From Actinoplanes sp. KI2 (GTDB taxonomy: Bacteria; Actinomycetota; Actinomycetes; Mycobacteriales; Micromonosporaceae), in the NCBI RefSeq assembly GCF_025630775.1, contig NZ_JAOSZE010000039.1, positions 1 through 64,000 on the forward strand: a stretch of DNA of 64,000 bases, in the 5' to 3' direction. Below are positions 54,289 through 63,784 of the stretch, piece after piece. A model generated the notes under the pieces. The model ran no database searches. It was given only the letters and a program-made list of their open reading frames with translations, and was not told the origin of the DNA. Both the position numbers and the translations under genes were made by a program. Numbering within the stretch: position 1 is the first letter of the stretch; the number at the start of each line of letters is the position of its first letter.

Positions 54289-54746
54289 GGCCGGGGCTCC
54301 CTCGGCGGGTCGGTCTCACGGGGGTCGTAGATCGGGGTCTCCGGATCGCTCAGCTGGTCGAGCGCGTTGGTCACCGCGGCATCCATGTGGGACAGGTTGC
54401 TGCGGGTGTTGTGTGCCATCGTGCGGGCCCGGTCCAGATACGGCCGGACCATGACCTCCAGCCGGTCGAGCCGGTCCATGTACCCGTCGTGCCGGGCGTG
54501 CAGGCCGGCCTTGAGCTCGTCGATGGAGTGCCGGATGTAGTCGTCCACGGCCTGCCGGAACCGGACGTCGTCGAGGTCGGGCGCGTGACCGCCGATGCGG
54601 GTGCGCAGGCCGTCGGTGATCGAGGTGAGATCGATGGTGTACTCGACCGGTTCCCGGGCCAGTTGTTCGAGCTCGGCCATCGCCTGCCGCAGCGGGCGGG
54701 GCATGCGCGGCCGGCGGTTCCACTGTGGAATCAGCGGGATCCTCAT
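54285..54746 (-). CDS. Small helical protein, unknown function
   Basis: A 153-residue, mostly helical protein with no recognised domain. The N-terminus is Pro- and Arg-rich (IPLIPQWNRRPRMPRPLR) and the middle has a long helix with coiled-coil potential (YIRHSIDELKAGLHARHDGYMDRLDRLEVM). GAGGAG precedes the ATG by 8 bases. It overlaps the next gene by 4 bases. Its role may be structural. Confidence 0.75.
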   Translation of the reverse strand: MRIPLIPQWNRRPRMPRPLRQAMAELEQLAREPVEYTIDLTSITDGLRTRIGGHAPDLDDVRFRQAVDDYIRHSIDELKAGLHARHDGYMDRLDRLEVMVRPYLDRARTMAHNTRSNLSHMDAAVTNALDQLSDPETPIYDPRETDPPREPRP

Positions 54747-54750
54747 CGCG

Positions 54751-55470
54751 TCACTCCTCGGTGGGGGCGGGCAGGGTGATGACGCCGTCCTGGCAGGTCG
54801 CGTCGACCCACCGGGGAAGCGCCAGGGAGACGACCGGCAGCGCCGTCGAGAGGTTGCGGCCCTCCGGATGGGTCTGCACGACCGCATCCCAGTACGACGC
54901 GATCCGCAGGACGTAGTAGTCGGCCAGGCGGCGGGCCCGGGCCTGGGCCAGGGCGAACTCCTGGTCGATCCGGGCGGTCGCCGTGGTGATCGCCTGGCGG
55001 CGGCCCCGCGCCGCCGCCTCGCACCGGGCCAGTTCCGCGCGGGCGGCGGCGATCCGCTGTTCGCGCATCGCGGCGCGGCGACCGTGCAGCACCGGCGTTC
55101 CGGCGAGCGGGAGCTCCTGGTAGTTCCGCGGCTGCAGCTCGGACTCGGTCAGTTCGGCCTGCTTCGCGGCGAGGTCGGCTCGGGCCTGCTCGATCAACTC
55201 CAGGTCCGTGTCGAGGGCGCCGCGCAGCCGGGCGATCTCGTCCCGGATCTCGGTGATCCGGTCGAGGAAGAGCCGGTGCTGCTCGTTGATCCGGTACCTC
55301 CCCGCGTGGCTCAGCTCGTCCTGGTACGGGGTGCTGATCCGGGCCTCGGCCTCGAGCTGCTCGGTCAGCGTGGTGAACGGCGGGATGCGCTTGCGCCCGT
55401 CCCGCCGGCCACGCCGGGTGTCGGTCTTGCGATCGCGGGTGGCATAGGGAATCGGCTCCGGAACGGTCAT
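54751..55470 (-). CDS. Coiled-coil protein, unknown function
   Basis: A 239-residue soluble protein. A basic N-terminus (DRKTDTRRGRRDGRKR) leads into a long coiled coil (about 45-190: ITEIRDEIARLRGALDTDLE, then EQRIAAARAELARCEAA) and a short globular end (YYVLRIASYWDAVVQTHPEG). No catalytic motif is seen. It starts inside the stop of the upstream gene (ATGA) and ends 4 bases before the next start. It may be a scaffold of the complex. Confidence 0.75.
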   Translation of the reverse strand: MTVPEPIPYATRDRKTDTRRGRRDGRKRIPPFTTLTEQLEAEARISTPYQDELSHAGRYRINEQHRLFLDRITEIRDEIARLRGALDTDLELIEQARADLAAKQAELTESELQPRNYQELPLAGTPVLHGRRAAMREQRIAAARAELARCEAAARGRRQAITTATARIDQEFALAQARARRLADYYVLRIASYWDAVVQTHPEGRNLSTALPVVSLALPRWVDATCQDGVITLPAPTEE

Positions 55471-56294
55471 GCCGGCGTACCACCCTTCTCCGGGGCGCAT
55501 CGTGTTCGCGCGTCGGCCAGCCAGCCGAGCAGGTCCGCCTCGTGCCCGGCGGCGATCTCGCGGAGCGACAACGACTGACGCCGTACGTCGCGCCGGGTGG
55601 CCTCGCCGGGCACGCCGCTCTCCGGCACCGGGGTGTCGGTGTGTGCCAGCCGGTGCACGGCCGACACCAGACGGCCCTTGGCGGCCAGCGCCTCGCTCTC
55701 CTGCCGCCCGGTGTCCGCCTCCCGCAGCGAGTCGGCGACCCGGGCGCGGGTCCTGGCGTCGCCGGCCCCCAGCGCCACCGCGACCAGCACGACCGCGTTG
55801 GCCTGCCGGATCCGGTCGGTGAGGGTGGTGAGCATCGCCTCGTAGACCTCGCGCAGCTCCGGCGAGTCCTCCAGGCCGGGCACCGGCCCGAGGGCCGATC
55901 CGCGTACCGGCGGTGTCGCCTCGGCGGCGCCCCGGCGCTGGGCGATGGCCCGCAGGTCGTCGACGGCGGCGGCGATGCGGTCGACCGGCCGGTCGGCGGC
56001 CGGTGCTCCCGGCTTGGCCGGACCCCCGAGGACGTACGGGCGGATCTCCTCGTCCACCCGGGCGGCCAGCCGATGCTGGTCGACCAGGGCGACGGCGAGT
56101 CCGCGCTGCATCCGGGCGGTGGCGCTCGGCCCGGCGGACAGGTGCCCGGCCATGCCCTCGAGCGCCTCGGCGATGACCTGCCGCTGCTGCCGCCGGTGCC
56201 GCCGGACCGCCAGGAACGAGGCCGCCATGATCAGGATCGTGATCCCGATCAGCGCGGCGGCGGTCTCCGGCACCGCAAATGGCCAACTGATCAC
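55467..56294 (-). CDS. Single-pass membrane protein, first gene of the Ubl operon
   Basis: A 275-residue protein with an N-terminal membrane segment (AAALIGITILIMAASFLAV) and a long helical cytosolic part. No known domain is visible. The GTG start follows GAAGGAC and gives the membrane segment near the N-terminus. Upstream codons in this frame fall in a region with a hairpin and the GTCCGTCAG motif and are not used. It is the most upstream gene of the long leftward run down to 37421, so its upstream region should hold the main promoter. Confidence 0.75.
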   Translation of the reverse strand: MISWPFAVPETAAALIGITILIMAASFLAVRRHRRQQRQVIAEALEGMAGHLSAGPSATARMQRGLAVALVDQHRLAARVDEEIRPYVLGGPAKPGAPAADRPVDRIAAAVDDLRAIAQRRGAAEATPPVRGSALGPVPGLEDSPELREVYEAMLTTLTDRIRQANAVVLVAVALGAGDARTRARVADSLREADTGRQESEALAAKGRLVSAVHRLAHTDTPVPESGVPGEATRRDVRRQSLSLREIAAGHEADLLGWLADARTRCAPEKGGTPA

Positions 56295-56323
56295 GCCGCG
56301 TCCTTCGAAACTCCGTAGTGTCG

Positions 56324-56348
56324 CCGTCCGTCCTTTTCTGACGGACGG
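56324..56348. promoter_or_regulatory. Hairpin carrying the GTCCGTCAG motif upstream of the Ubl operon
   Basis: CCGTCCGTC (56324-56332) and GACGGACGG (56340-56348) form a perfect 9-bp inverted repeat with a 7-base spacer. The right half overlaps the shared 9-mer (CTGACGGAC on the + strand, 56338-56346). It lies about 43 bases before the first gene of the operon and may be an operator. Confidence 0.5.
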
Positions 56349-56443
56349 GAGAGCCCGTCCCCCGGACCGGGGGAACCTGGTCGCCGTCACCGTGCCGACC
56401 GAGGGCGACGACCAGCGCACCCTGGACATCGCCCGAGCCGGCT

Positions 56444-57211
56444 TCAGGGAAGCTGTGCCATCGCCGCGTCGAGCTGGGCCCGCAGTGCGTCCACGGTGGG
56501 ATCGCCGGCCGGCAGCCGGTCGAGCGCCGCCCGCATCCGCGTGGTCGCGGCCGTGGCGGCGGCCACGTCCCGCCGCTGAAGGGCGGTCATCATCTCGCCC
56601 ATGATCTCCATGAGCTCGATCGCCGGATGGTGCGCGGGACCGAACCGCTGATCGGCCTTCATCGCGGCCACCTGCGCGGGAATGTCCGGCATCAGGCTCA
56701 GGTCCTGCCGGTCGGCGGCGATCCGCACCATCAGCCCGTTGCGCAGACCCGGCCAGAGCGCGGCGTACGAGGTGTCCCGCGGCGGTGACATCGCGTCCAG
56801 CTCGGCCAGCGCGGCCGCCGGGTCGGTGCCCGGCTCGTCGGCGAGCGCGCCGGCCGCGTACGCCATCGCCCGCAGGCCGGCGAGCGCGCCCGGATCATCC
56901 GGGTCGTCCTCGGCGTCGGCCAGCATGCGGATCACCCGGGCCGCGCCGACGTGCTGCCCGATCAGCGTCGCCTCGATGACCCGCAGCGCCAGGAAGCGGG
57001 CCGCCACCGACCGGTCGGCGGTCGAGCCGGTGGCCGATTCCAGGTCGGCGAGCGCGTTCCGGAGCGTCTGCGGCTGGTGGTCGAACTGGTAGCCGCGCCC
57101 GTACGCCACCGCCCGGCCGAGCAGGTCCCGTTCGGACGTCAGGCGGGTGATCACCGTCGGCAGCCGCTCGGCCGGCATCTGGATGAGAACGCTCAGCACG
57201 TGGTTGGTCAT
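56444..57211 (-). CDS. Helical-repeat (TPR-like) protein without protease domain
   Basis: A 255-residue all-helical protein. Its pattern of Ala/Leu-rich helix pairs, with RAVAYGRGYQFDHQPQTLRNALADLE near the N-terminus, resembles the helical part of the CHAT protein encoded divergently (WRFARCWMHVTRYDQDHAAADLSAALADF). It lacks any CHAT domain. It could compete with or regulate the CHAT protein. The ATG is 8 bases downstream of GTCCGTCAG and has no separate ribosome site other than AGGAC inside that spacer. Confidence 0.78.
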   Translation of the reverse strand: MTNHVLSVLIQMPAERLPTVITRLTSERDLLGRAVAYGRGYQFDHQPQTLRNALADLESATGSTADRSVAARFLALRVIEATLIGQHVGAARVIRMLADAEDDPDDPGALAGLRAMAYAAGALADEPGTDPAAALAELDAMSPPRDTSYAALWPGLRNGLMVRIAADRQDLSLMPDIPAQVAAMKADQRFGPAHHPAIELMEIMGEMMTALQRRDVAAATAATTRMRAALDRLPAGDPTVDALRAQLDAAMAQLP

Positions 57212-57213
57212 GC

Positions 57214-57272
57214 CGTCCTCTGACGGACGTGTCCGTCAGAGGACGTGTCCGTCAGAGGACGCGTCCGTCAGT
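57214..57272. promoter_or_regulatory. Operator-like array between divergent genes
   Basis: The 68-base gap is almost filled by repeats. CGTCCTCTGACGGAC (57214-57228) and GTCCGTCAGAGGACG (57231-57245) form a perfect 15-bp inverted repeat around GT. A 16-base unit beginning GTGTCCGTCAGAG is repeated exactly (57229-57244, 57245-57260) and then partly (57261-57272). GTCCGTCAG thus occurs once leftward and three times rightward, each outer copy exactly 8 bases from a start codon. It probably controls both divergent genes. Confidence 0.75.
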
Positions 57273-57279
57273 AGCTGCC

Positions 57280-60084
57280 ATGACCGATCTCGAGGCGATG
57301 CTCGACCGTACGTCCGCGGCGATCACCCGGGTGGGCGCGCCGGACGACGCCGCCTGGCGGTTCGCGCGCTGCTGGATGCACGTGACCCGGTACGACCAGG
57401 ACCACGCGGCGGCCGACCTGTCGGCCGCGCTCGCCGATTTCGACGGCCTGCCGACCGGGTTCCCGGGGCGGCCGAAGATGGCGTCGATACTGGTCACCGC
57501 CATGATCCGGGCGCAGCTGTCGGGTGACCCGCGGGCCGTGGCGCTGACCGCGGTGGCGAACGACGACCCCCGGCCGCTCGCCGACTGGCCGGCCACCGCG
57601 GCCGCGGTCCGCGCCCGCGCACTGCTGGAGTCGTCGATGCACGGCGGTCCCGGCTTCAACATCCGGGCCGCGGTGCACGAGGTCGAGGGTCTCGCCGCGA
57701 CCGCGGCCGGCGTGCGCCCGCAACAGGACCTGGTGGAGATCGCCCGGATCGGGCTGACCATGCATCGCGACTTCGCCGAGGCCAGTCCCAGCGAAGTGAG
57801 CAGGATGCCCGGGCGGATCCGCGAGCTGCTGACCATGCTGGAAGGCAGCGGTGCGGCCGACACCACGACGATCCGGATCAAGGGTACGGCCATGGCCGGG
57901 GTGGCCGAGGCGTACGCCGCGGCGGTGCGGGGCGACTTCACCGCGGTGGCGCCCGAGATGCGCAAGGCACAGGAGATCATCGGAGGGCTGCCGCCGGGCG
58001 ACCCCGCCCACCAGGAGATGGCCGACCTCGTCGAGAACTTCGCTTCGGTCCTGGACCTGAACGACTCCGTCACCACCGCGGTCCCGTCGCCGAACGCGAA
58101 CGGGAACCTGGCCTCGCTGCGCGACCGGGCCGCGGCGCCGGGGTTGGCGCCGGCCGAACGAGCCACCCGGCTGCACAGTCTCGGCTTCGCCGAGATGGGC
58201 TACGGGCTCGACTCGGACGCCATGCTCGACTCGGCCGTCGAGCATCTGCGCGAGGCGGTCGTCCTGGCCGGGGAGGACGACCCTCGCCAGGCCTTCTACA
58301 CCTCCGCGCTGGGGACCGCCCTGCTGCGCCGGGTGGAGATGCTGGCCGGCCGCGCCGACCTGACCGAGGCGATCCAGCTGCTGGAGAAGGCGCGGACGAT
58401 GGCCGGCTCGGAGTTGCACGGGCACTGGACCAACCTGAGCAACCCGCTGGCGCACGCCTACCGTCTCGCCGGGCAGCGGGCGCGGTGCCGCGAGGTGGCC
58501 CTGTCCGGCCTGCGGGGTCACGCGTGGAACGTGCTGCTCCAGTCGGACACCGCGGCCGTCCAGGTGGCGGCCCGGAACGCGGCCGGCGACGCCATGGACG
58601 TCGCGTCGTGGTGCATCCAGGACAACGATCCCGAGTCGGCGGCGATGGCCCTGGACGCCGGCCGGGCCCTGATCCTGTACGCCGCCACCGAGACCCGGGA
58701 CCTGGCCGCCCGCATGATCGACGAGGGCCGGCCGGACCTGGCGCAGCGGTGGCTCGCCGCCCCGGCCGACGCCGCCGAGGTCTCCGGTGAGCTGCGACGC
58801 GAGATGATCAGCGTGATCGCCCACATCCCGCTCGACGCGGCCGGCACCGCCCAGGTGCCGCTGGACGCCGGTTCGGCGCGCCTGCTGGCGCCGCCCGACC
58901 TCAACGAGGTCCGGGCCGCGCTCACCTCCCTCGGCGTCGACGCCCTGGTCTACCTGATGCCCGGCCGGGACCGCTCCGGCGCGGCGGTGATCGTGCCGGC
59001 CGCGGAACCGCCGACCTGGCTGCCGCTGCCGCAGCTGACCCGCGGCTGGGGAGCCGCCTTCGACGCCTTCCTCACCGCGGCCACCCGGACGAGTCGCCGG
59101 CGAGACGTGGACGCGGCGTATCCCGCCGACGCACAGGTCGATGCCGGCCCCCTGGAGGATCTGTGCGAACGGGCCTGGACCGCGGCGATCGGCCCGGTCC
59201 TCACCCGCCTCCCGGACGCCTCCCGGATCGTGTTGATCCCGATGGGGGAGCTGGTCCGGATCCCCTGGCACGCCGCCCGCCGGACGGTCGACGGCCGGTG
59301 GCGCTATGCGATCGAGGACGCGACCTTCTCGTACGCCCCGTCGGCCCGCCTGCTCTGCGACCTGGCCTGGCGAGGCGCACCGCCGCCCGCGGAACGATGC
59401 CTGATCGTCGCCGACCCGGACACCGCCGGCGCCGCCGTCGAGCTGAGCTCGGCCCGGGCCGAGGCGTGGGCGATCCGCGAGGCCTTCTACCCGGCGGCCC
59501 GCTACGTCGGCCGGGTCCCCGACGGCTCGACCGGTCCGGACGGCGCCGGCACCCGCAACGACGTGCTGAGCTGGCTGACCGATCCCGGCGAGGCGGGCGC
59601 CCTGCTGCACCTGGCGTGTCACGGCATGGTCGAGCCCGGCACGGACACCGCGGACACGTCCTACCTGCTGCTGTCCGGCGGCGAACGGCTGTCGGCCGAG
59701 GAGGTGGTGTCGTCGGCGGCCCGGGTCGGCCGCCCGATCGCCCTGGCGGTGCTGGGTGCGTGCAGCAGCGGGGTCTGCGGCCGCGGCGACGACGAGGCAT
59801 TCAGCCTGAGCACGACGTTGCTGGCCAACAACGTGGCGGCGGTGGTGGGCACCCAGTGGAGCGTGCCCGACGCGGCGACCTCGGTGCTGATGTTCATGTT
59901 CCACCACTACCTGCGGCGGGAGGGCCTGCCACCGGCCGAGGCCCTGCGCCGGGCCCAGCTGTGGATGATCACCCCCGACCATCAGCCACCCGCCACGATG
60001 CCCGCCCAGCTTCGGTCGCTGACCGCCCGGTCAGACCCGGCGGCACCCACCGAGTGGGCGGCGTTCCTCCATTTCGGCCGTTAG
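57280..60084 (+). CDS. CHAT-domain (caspase-like) protease with helical repeats
   Basis: A 934-residue protein. About 550 residues of helical, TPR-like repeats precede a C-terminal CHAT domain of the caspase-HetF type. The catalytic pair is His in LLHLACHGMVE (about 781) and Cys in LAVLGACSSGVC (about 827), with the usual VGTQWSVPD and LHFGR end. CHAT proteins are cysteine peptidases linked to conflict and cell-death pathways. The ATG lies 8 bases after the last GTCCGTCAG copy and has no Shine-Dalgarno, so the transcript may be leaderless. A GTG 17 codons upstream is unlikely because it lies in the repeat array. Confidence 0.92.
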   Translation: MTDLEAMLDRTSAAITRVGAPDDAAWRFARCWMHVTRYDQDHAAADLSAALADFDGLPTGFPGRPKMASILVTAMIRAQLSGDPRAVALTAVANDDPRPLADWPATAAAVRARALLESSMHGGPGFNIRAAVHEVEGLAATAAGVRPQQDLVEIARIGLTMHRDFAEASPSEVSRMPGRIRELLTMLEGSGAADTTTIRIKGTAMAGVAEAYAAAVRGDFTAVAPEMRKAQEIIGGLPPGDPAHQEMADLVENFASVLDLNDSVTTAVPSPNANGNLASLRDRAAAPGLAPAERATRLHSLGFAEMGYGLDSDAMLDSAVEHLREAVVLAGEDDPRQAFYTSALGTALLRRVEMLAGRADLTEAIQLLEKARTMAGSELHGHWTNLSNPLAHAYRLAGQRARCREVALSGLRGHAWNVLLQSDTAAVQVAARNAAGDAMDVASWCIQDNDPESAAMALDAGRALILYAATETRDLAARMIDEGRPDLAQRWLAAPADAAEVSGELRREMISVIAHIPLDAAGTAQVPLDAGSARLLAPPDLNEVRAALTSLGVDALVYLMPGRDRSGAAVIVPAAEPPTWLPLPQLTRGWGAAFDAFLTAATRTSRRRDVDAAYPADAQVDAGPLEDLCERAWTAAIGPVLTRLPDASRIVLIPMGELVRIPWHAARRTVDGRWRYAIEDATFSYAPSARLLCDLAWRGAPPPAERCLIVADPDTAGAAVELSSARAEAWAIREAFYPAARYVGRVPDGSTGPDGAGTRNDVLSWLTDPGEAGALLHLACHGMVEPGTDTADTSYLLLSGGERLSAEEVVSSAARVGRPIALAVLGACSSGVCGRGDDEAFSLSTTLLANNVAAVVGTQWSVPDAATSVLMFMFHHYLRREGLPPAEALRRAQLWMITPDHQPPATMPAQLRSLTARSDPAAPTEWAAFLHFGR

Positions 60085-60100
60085 TGCCGAGCCCCGGCCG

Positions 60101-63100
60101 TTACCAGCCGAGGTGGACGAAGCCGGCCCAGGCGTCGAGGGAGCTCCGGTCGCGCATCGACCGCTGGGTCGCCCGCAGGGCCTCGTGCGGGCGCGCGGCG
60201 CGGCCGGTCAGGTTGTCGTGGAAGGCGACCATCAGGCGGGCCGTCTCGCGGTCGGGTACCGGCCACAGCGAGCCGATCGCGGTGGTGGCGCCGGCCACGA
60301 GGAAGGCCGTGGACAGGGTGACGGCCTCGTCGTAGGCGCGCCCGGCCCGGTGGGTCGTGCACGCCGCCAGCGACACCAGGCCCGGCGACCGGCCGTCCGG
60401 GCGGGCCGCGGCGGCCCGGATGATCTCCTCGGCCGAGAGCCGGGACCCGTCGGCCAGCAGCAGGTAGGACGAGGCGGGGCCGTCGGCGCGGACCACGCCG
60501 TGGCAGGCCAGATGGAGGACGGTGGCGGGCGGTGTGCCGGTCGCGGCCAGCCAGGCGAGCACGTCGTCCGGGGTGCCGCGGCCCGTGGCGGTGACCGCCG
60601 GACCGTCCGGCCGGCCGCAGTAACGGCCGGCGGCGTAGTGCGTGCGGAAGATCGTGCTGGCCTCGGCGCCCGCGTGCGGCAGCGCCTGCCCGGGGTCGCC
60701 GGTGTCCGGGTTGCCGATCACCAGGCCCACGCCGCCGTACGCGGGGGCGGTGCGCCGGGCGACCTCGACGAGCAGGCGGGCCGACGCGATGTACGAGAAC
60801 GCGGCCTCGTCGATCGCCCAGCGACCGTCGCCGTGCGTCGCGTGCCACGGCACGGTGGCCAGGGCGCCGCCGGGCACGAGCACGAGATGCGGCGTCCCGG
60901 AGTGGCCGAGCCGCCAGCGGTCGAGCAGCGGGCGGATCGCGGCGTCCCAGCCCGTACGGCACACGTCGGTGAGGGTGCGGCCGACCGTGGAACGGTCCGG
61001 CGCCGGGCCCAGGTCCCGGGTGCCGACCGCCTGCTGGACGGCCGAGGCGAGGGCCCAGTCGCCGGTGAGCGCCGGCAGGTCGAGGGCGTGGACGTGGCCG
61101 CCGGGCTCGACGACGAGGGCCAGGCCGGCCGCATCGTCCGCACCGGGGCAGAGGTACACCAGCGCGTCGGCGCCCACGGCGGTCAGCGCGTCGCCCAATT
61201 CCGACAGCGACGGTGGTTCGAGGAGCCTCGACTGGCCGCCGAGCACGCCGAGCGCCCGGAAGCGGGCGTCGCTAGGCATCGCCGGGGCGGCCGAGCGCCA
61301 GCCGGCGCCGTCCCCGGCCGGCAGCGGATCGGCGTTCCACCGGCGGGCGAGGTCGGACTCGCCCGCCCGGCGCAGCAGCTCCGGAACGGTGGCGGCCACC
61401 GTGGCCGCGTGCAGGACCAGTCCACGGCCGGTCTCCAGGGCCGACCAGGCACCGGCCGGGTCGCCGGCGCGCAGCGCGGTCCGGGCCACCCCGAGCGCGT
61501 CGGCGGCGCTCTGCCGGGCGGCGGTCATCGCGTCCTGGGTGCCGGATTGCAGCAGCACCTGCCAGGCTCGGGCGCGCAGGGCGGCCCGGCCGGTCTCGGC
61601 CGCGGCGGCCGGGTCGCCGGTCGCGTCCAGCGCGGCGGCGAGGACCAGCCCGGCCTCGGCCGCGCCCCGCTGCCCCGGTTGCCCGGCGGCGAGGTCGCGG
61701 GCCTCGCGCAGCGCCCGGACGGCCCGGTCGAGGTCGCCCGGTCGGGGTTCGCGCCGGTGCAGTTCGAACAGCGCCGTGCCGTATCCGGTGAGGTAACGGC
61801 CGCGGAGCAGGTCACTGGCCGGCTCGCGGACGGCGGCGCCGATGACATCGGTGCCCTCGCGGACCAGCCCCAGGTCGTTAGACGCCCGGCCGGCCAGCAG
61901 CAGCAGGCCGCCTACGCTCCACCGCATCAGGCCGGTGAACGGGGCGTTCGCCGGCACCGCGGCCCTCAGCTCGCGTGCGTAGCGGACCGCGTTGTCCCAG
62001 TCCTCCCGCCGTCCGGTGAGCTGAGCCCGCATCGCATGGCCGGCGGCGAGACTCCGCAGGGCCTGGACCCGCCGCGGATCGTCCGGCAGCGCCGCGGACA
62101 CCACACCGGTCAGCAGCTCCAGGGTGTCGTCCGCGGGCGCCTCGCCGCTGACCTCGCACCACAATGTCTGCGCCTGGGCCAGGTTGAGGGCCAGCTCGTG
62201 GTGGTGGGGATCGTCGGCCGCCTCGCCGCGTGCGTCGGTCAGCAGCTCGAGGGACCAGCGGAGATCGGCGAGGTCGCCGCGGATCTCGTAGCGCAGCAGC
62301 AGCGCGGTGGCCACGGCGGCGGCGATCGCGACCCGGTTCATGTCGTCCGGGCTGGTTGCCCGCAACGCCTCGGACGCCTGGGTGATCGCGTTGTCGACGG
62401 CCGAGAGGCTGCCGCCGGTGTAGTAGGCGCGCGCGGCGGCCGCCGTGGCCAGCTGCGCGGTGGCGACCGTCCGCACCTTGGGCGACGTGCCGGGGCTCGC
62501 GACGACCTGCTCGAGCAGCGTGATGCCGCGCTCGGTGGCCGCCGGGTCGGCCGTCCCCGCCTCCGCGCGGGAGATCAGTTGGTACGCCAGGTGATAGCGC
62601 ACCTCGGCCTGCTCCGGCGAGCCGTTGGGCAGCCGGCCGAGCGCCTCGGCGGCGAAGGTCTCCGCCTCGGCGCCGTCCCGGCGCAGGCCGGAGCGGCGGG
62701 CCCGCTCGGCCAGCACCCGGGCCAGCTGCACGTCGACGGAGCGCCGCAGCGCCGGGTTGACCTGCGGGCCGACGTCGGCAAGGTCGGCCAGGACCGGGTC
62801 GAGGTCGGCCATCCGATCGCGGGTGATCGCCGCGAGGTCGAGCCGGGCCGTCGCGCGTATCACCCGGGCCTCGGCCCGCAGGCCGGGCTCGGCGAGGGGA
62901 TGCGCGATCAGACGGCCGGCCGCCTGGGCCGCGGCGCGCAGATCGGCGGCGGTGCGCCGGCTGTCCACGGCCGCGCGGCGCAGATGGGCCATCATCACCA
63001 GGTAGTGCCACTGCGGCTGGATGCTCGGCACGATCGAGCCGAGCTCGACCGTGTCCGCCAGGGCGACGACGAAATCCAGATCGGCCGGCTCGGCCGCCGT

Positions 63101-63775
63101 CCCGGAATTGATCACCACATCGGCGTACGACAGCGCCAGCATCGGATAGTTCGAGCCTTCCGCCCATCCCGCGCGGAGGCTCGCCAGCGCCCGCTGGTGG
63201 TCGGCGAGCTCGCCGCCGGCCCGGAACCGCTCCTCGTGGAGCGAGCCGAGCCGCAGCCAGAGGGAGGGCCGGTCGGGCCAGCCGACGTCGAACAGGGTCG
63301 CCAGGGCCCGCTCGGCGGCGGCGAAGTCGTCGGCCCGATGCTCCCGCGTGTACCGCCCGAGGTGTCCGTTGGCGAGCGAGTTCATCAGGATGGCCCACTC
63401 CCGCTCGCCGGGGTGCACGCGGTCGATTCCGGCGGCCCCGACGTCGATCGCGCGGTCCAGGTCGCCGTCGGCGTCGCGGGTCTGCAACGCCTCGGCGAGC
63501 AGCTGACTCACCGCGGTCCGCAGCTCGGGCTGGTCGTCCGCCCGCAGCCCGGCCAGTGCCCGGTCACCGGCGCGTACCACCCGATCGAGGTCGTCCGGCG
63601 CCGATCGGCGGCCGGGATCGAAGGCGGCCTGGGCATGGCGGAGCCACCGCAGCCACGCGCGCACGTACCAGGTGAACGGATCGTCGTCCAGCGTGTCGAC
63701 CCGGGCGATGCCCCGGTCGATCAGCTCGGGCGGCGTCTCCATGTCGTAGTCGAGGAACTCCTCGGGGTCGTCCAC
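60101..63775 (-). CDS. Large CHAT-domain protease with TPR-like repeats
   Basis: A 1224-residue protein. About 800 residues of helical repeats (many Ala/Leu/Arg-rich pairs such as AEARVIRATARLDLAAITRD) are followed by a CHAT domain with His in VLHLACHGVV near 1093 and Cys in VSLAACTTHRAG near 1138, then AIGSLWPVPD and GFVHLGW. It is a paralogue of the convergent CHAT gene; their ends are 16 bases apart. The GTG start lies 9 bases after a GTCCGTCAG copy and lacks a ribosome site. The repeats probably sense a partner that switches on the protease. Confidence 0.92.
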   Translation of the reverse strand: MDDPEEFLDYDMETPPELIDRGIARVDTLDDDPFTWYVRAWLRWLRHAQAAFDPGRRSAPDDLDRVVRAGDRALAGLRADDQPELRTAVSQLLAEALQTRDADGDLDRAIDVGAAGIDRVHPGEREWAILMNSLANGHLGRYTREHRADDFAAAERALATLFDVGWPDRPSLWLRLGSLHEERFRAGGELADHQRALASLRAGWAEGSNYPMLALSYADVVINSGTAAEPADLDFVVALADTVELGSIVPSIQPQWHYLVMMAHLRRAAVDSRRTAADLRAAAQAAGRLIAHPLAEPGLRAEARVIRATARLDLAAITRDRMADLDPVLADLADVGPQVNPALRRSVDVQLARVLAERARRSGLRRDGAEAETFAAEALGRLPNGSPEQAEVRYHLAYQLISRAEAGTADPAATERGITLLEQVVASPGTSPKVRTVATAQLATAAAARAYYTGGSLSAVDNAITQASEALRATSPDDMNRVAIAAAVATALLLRYEIRGDLADLRWSLELLTDARGEAADDPHHHELALNLAQAQTLWCEVSGEAPADDTLELLTGVVSAALPDDPRRVQALRSLAAGHAMRAQLTGRREDWDNAVRYARELRAAVPANAPFTGLMRWSVGGLLLLAGRASNDLGLVREGTDVIGAAVREPASDLLRGRYLTGYGTALFELHRREPRPGDLDRAVRALREARDLAAGQPGQRGAAEAGLVLAAALDATGDPAAAAETGRAALRARAWQVLLQSGTQDAMTAARQSAADALGVARTALRAGDPAGAWSALETGRGLVLHAATVAATVPELLRRAGESDLARRWNADPLPAGDGAGWRSAAPAMPSDARFRALGVLGGQSRLLEPPSLSELGDALTAVGADALVYLCPGADDAAGLALVVEPGGHVHALDLPALTGDWALASAVQQAVGTRDLGPAPDRSTVGRTLTDVCRTGWDAAIRPLLDRWRLGHSGTPHLVLVPGGALATVPWHATHGDGRWAIDEAAFSYIASARLLVEVARRTAPAYGGVGLVIGNPDTGDPGQALPHAGAEASTIFRTHYAAGRYCGRPDGPAVTATGRGTPDDVLAWLAATGTPPATVLHLACHGVVRADGPASSYLLLADGSRLSAEEIIRAAAARPDGRSPGLVSLAACTTHRAGRAYDEAVTLSTAFLVAGATTAIGSLWPVPDRETARLMVAFHDNLTGRAARPHEALRATQRSMRDRSSLDAWAGFVHLGW

Positions 63776-63784
63776 ATCATGGGT

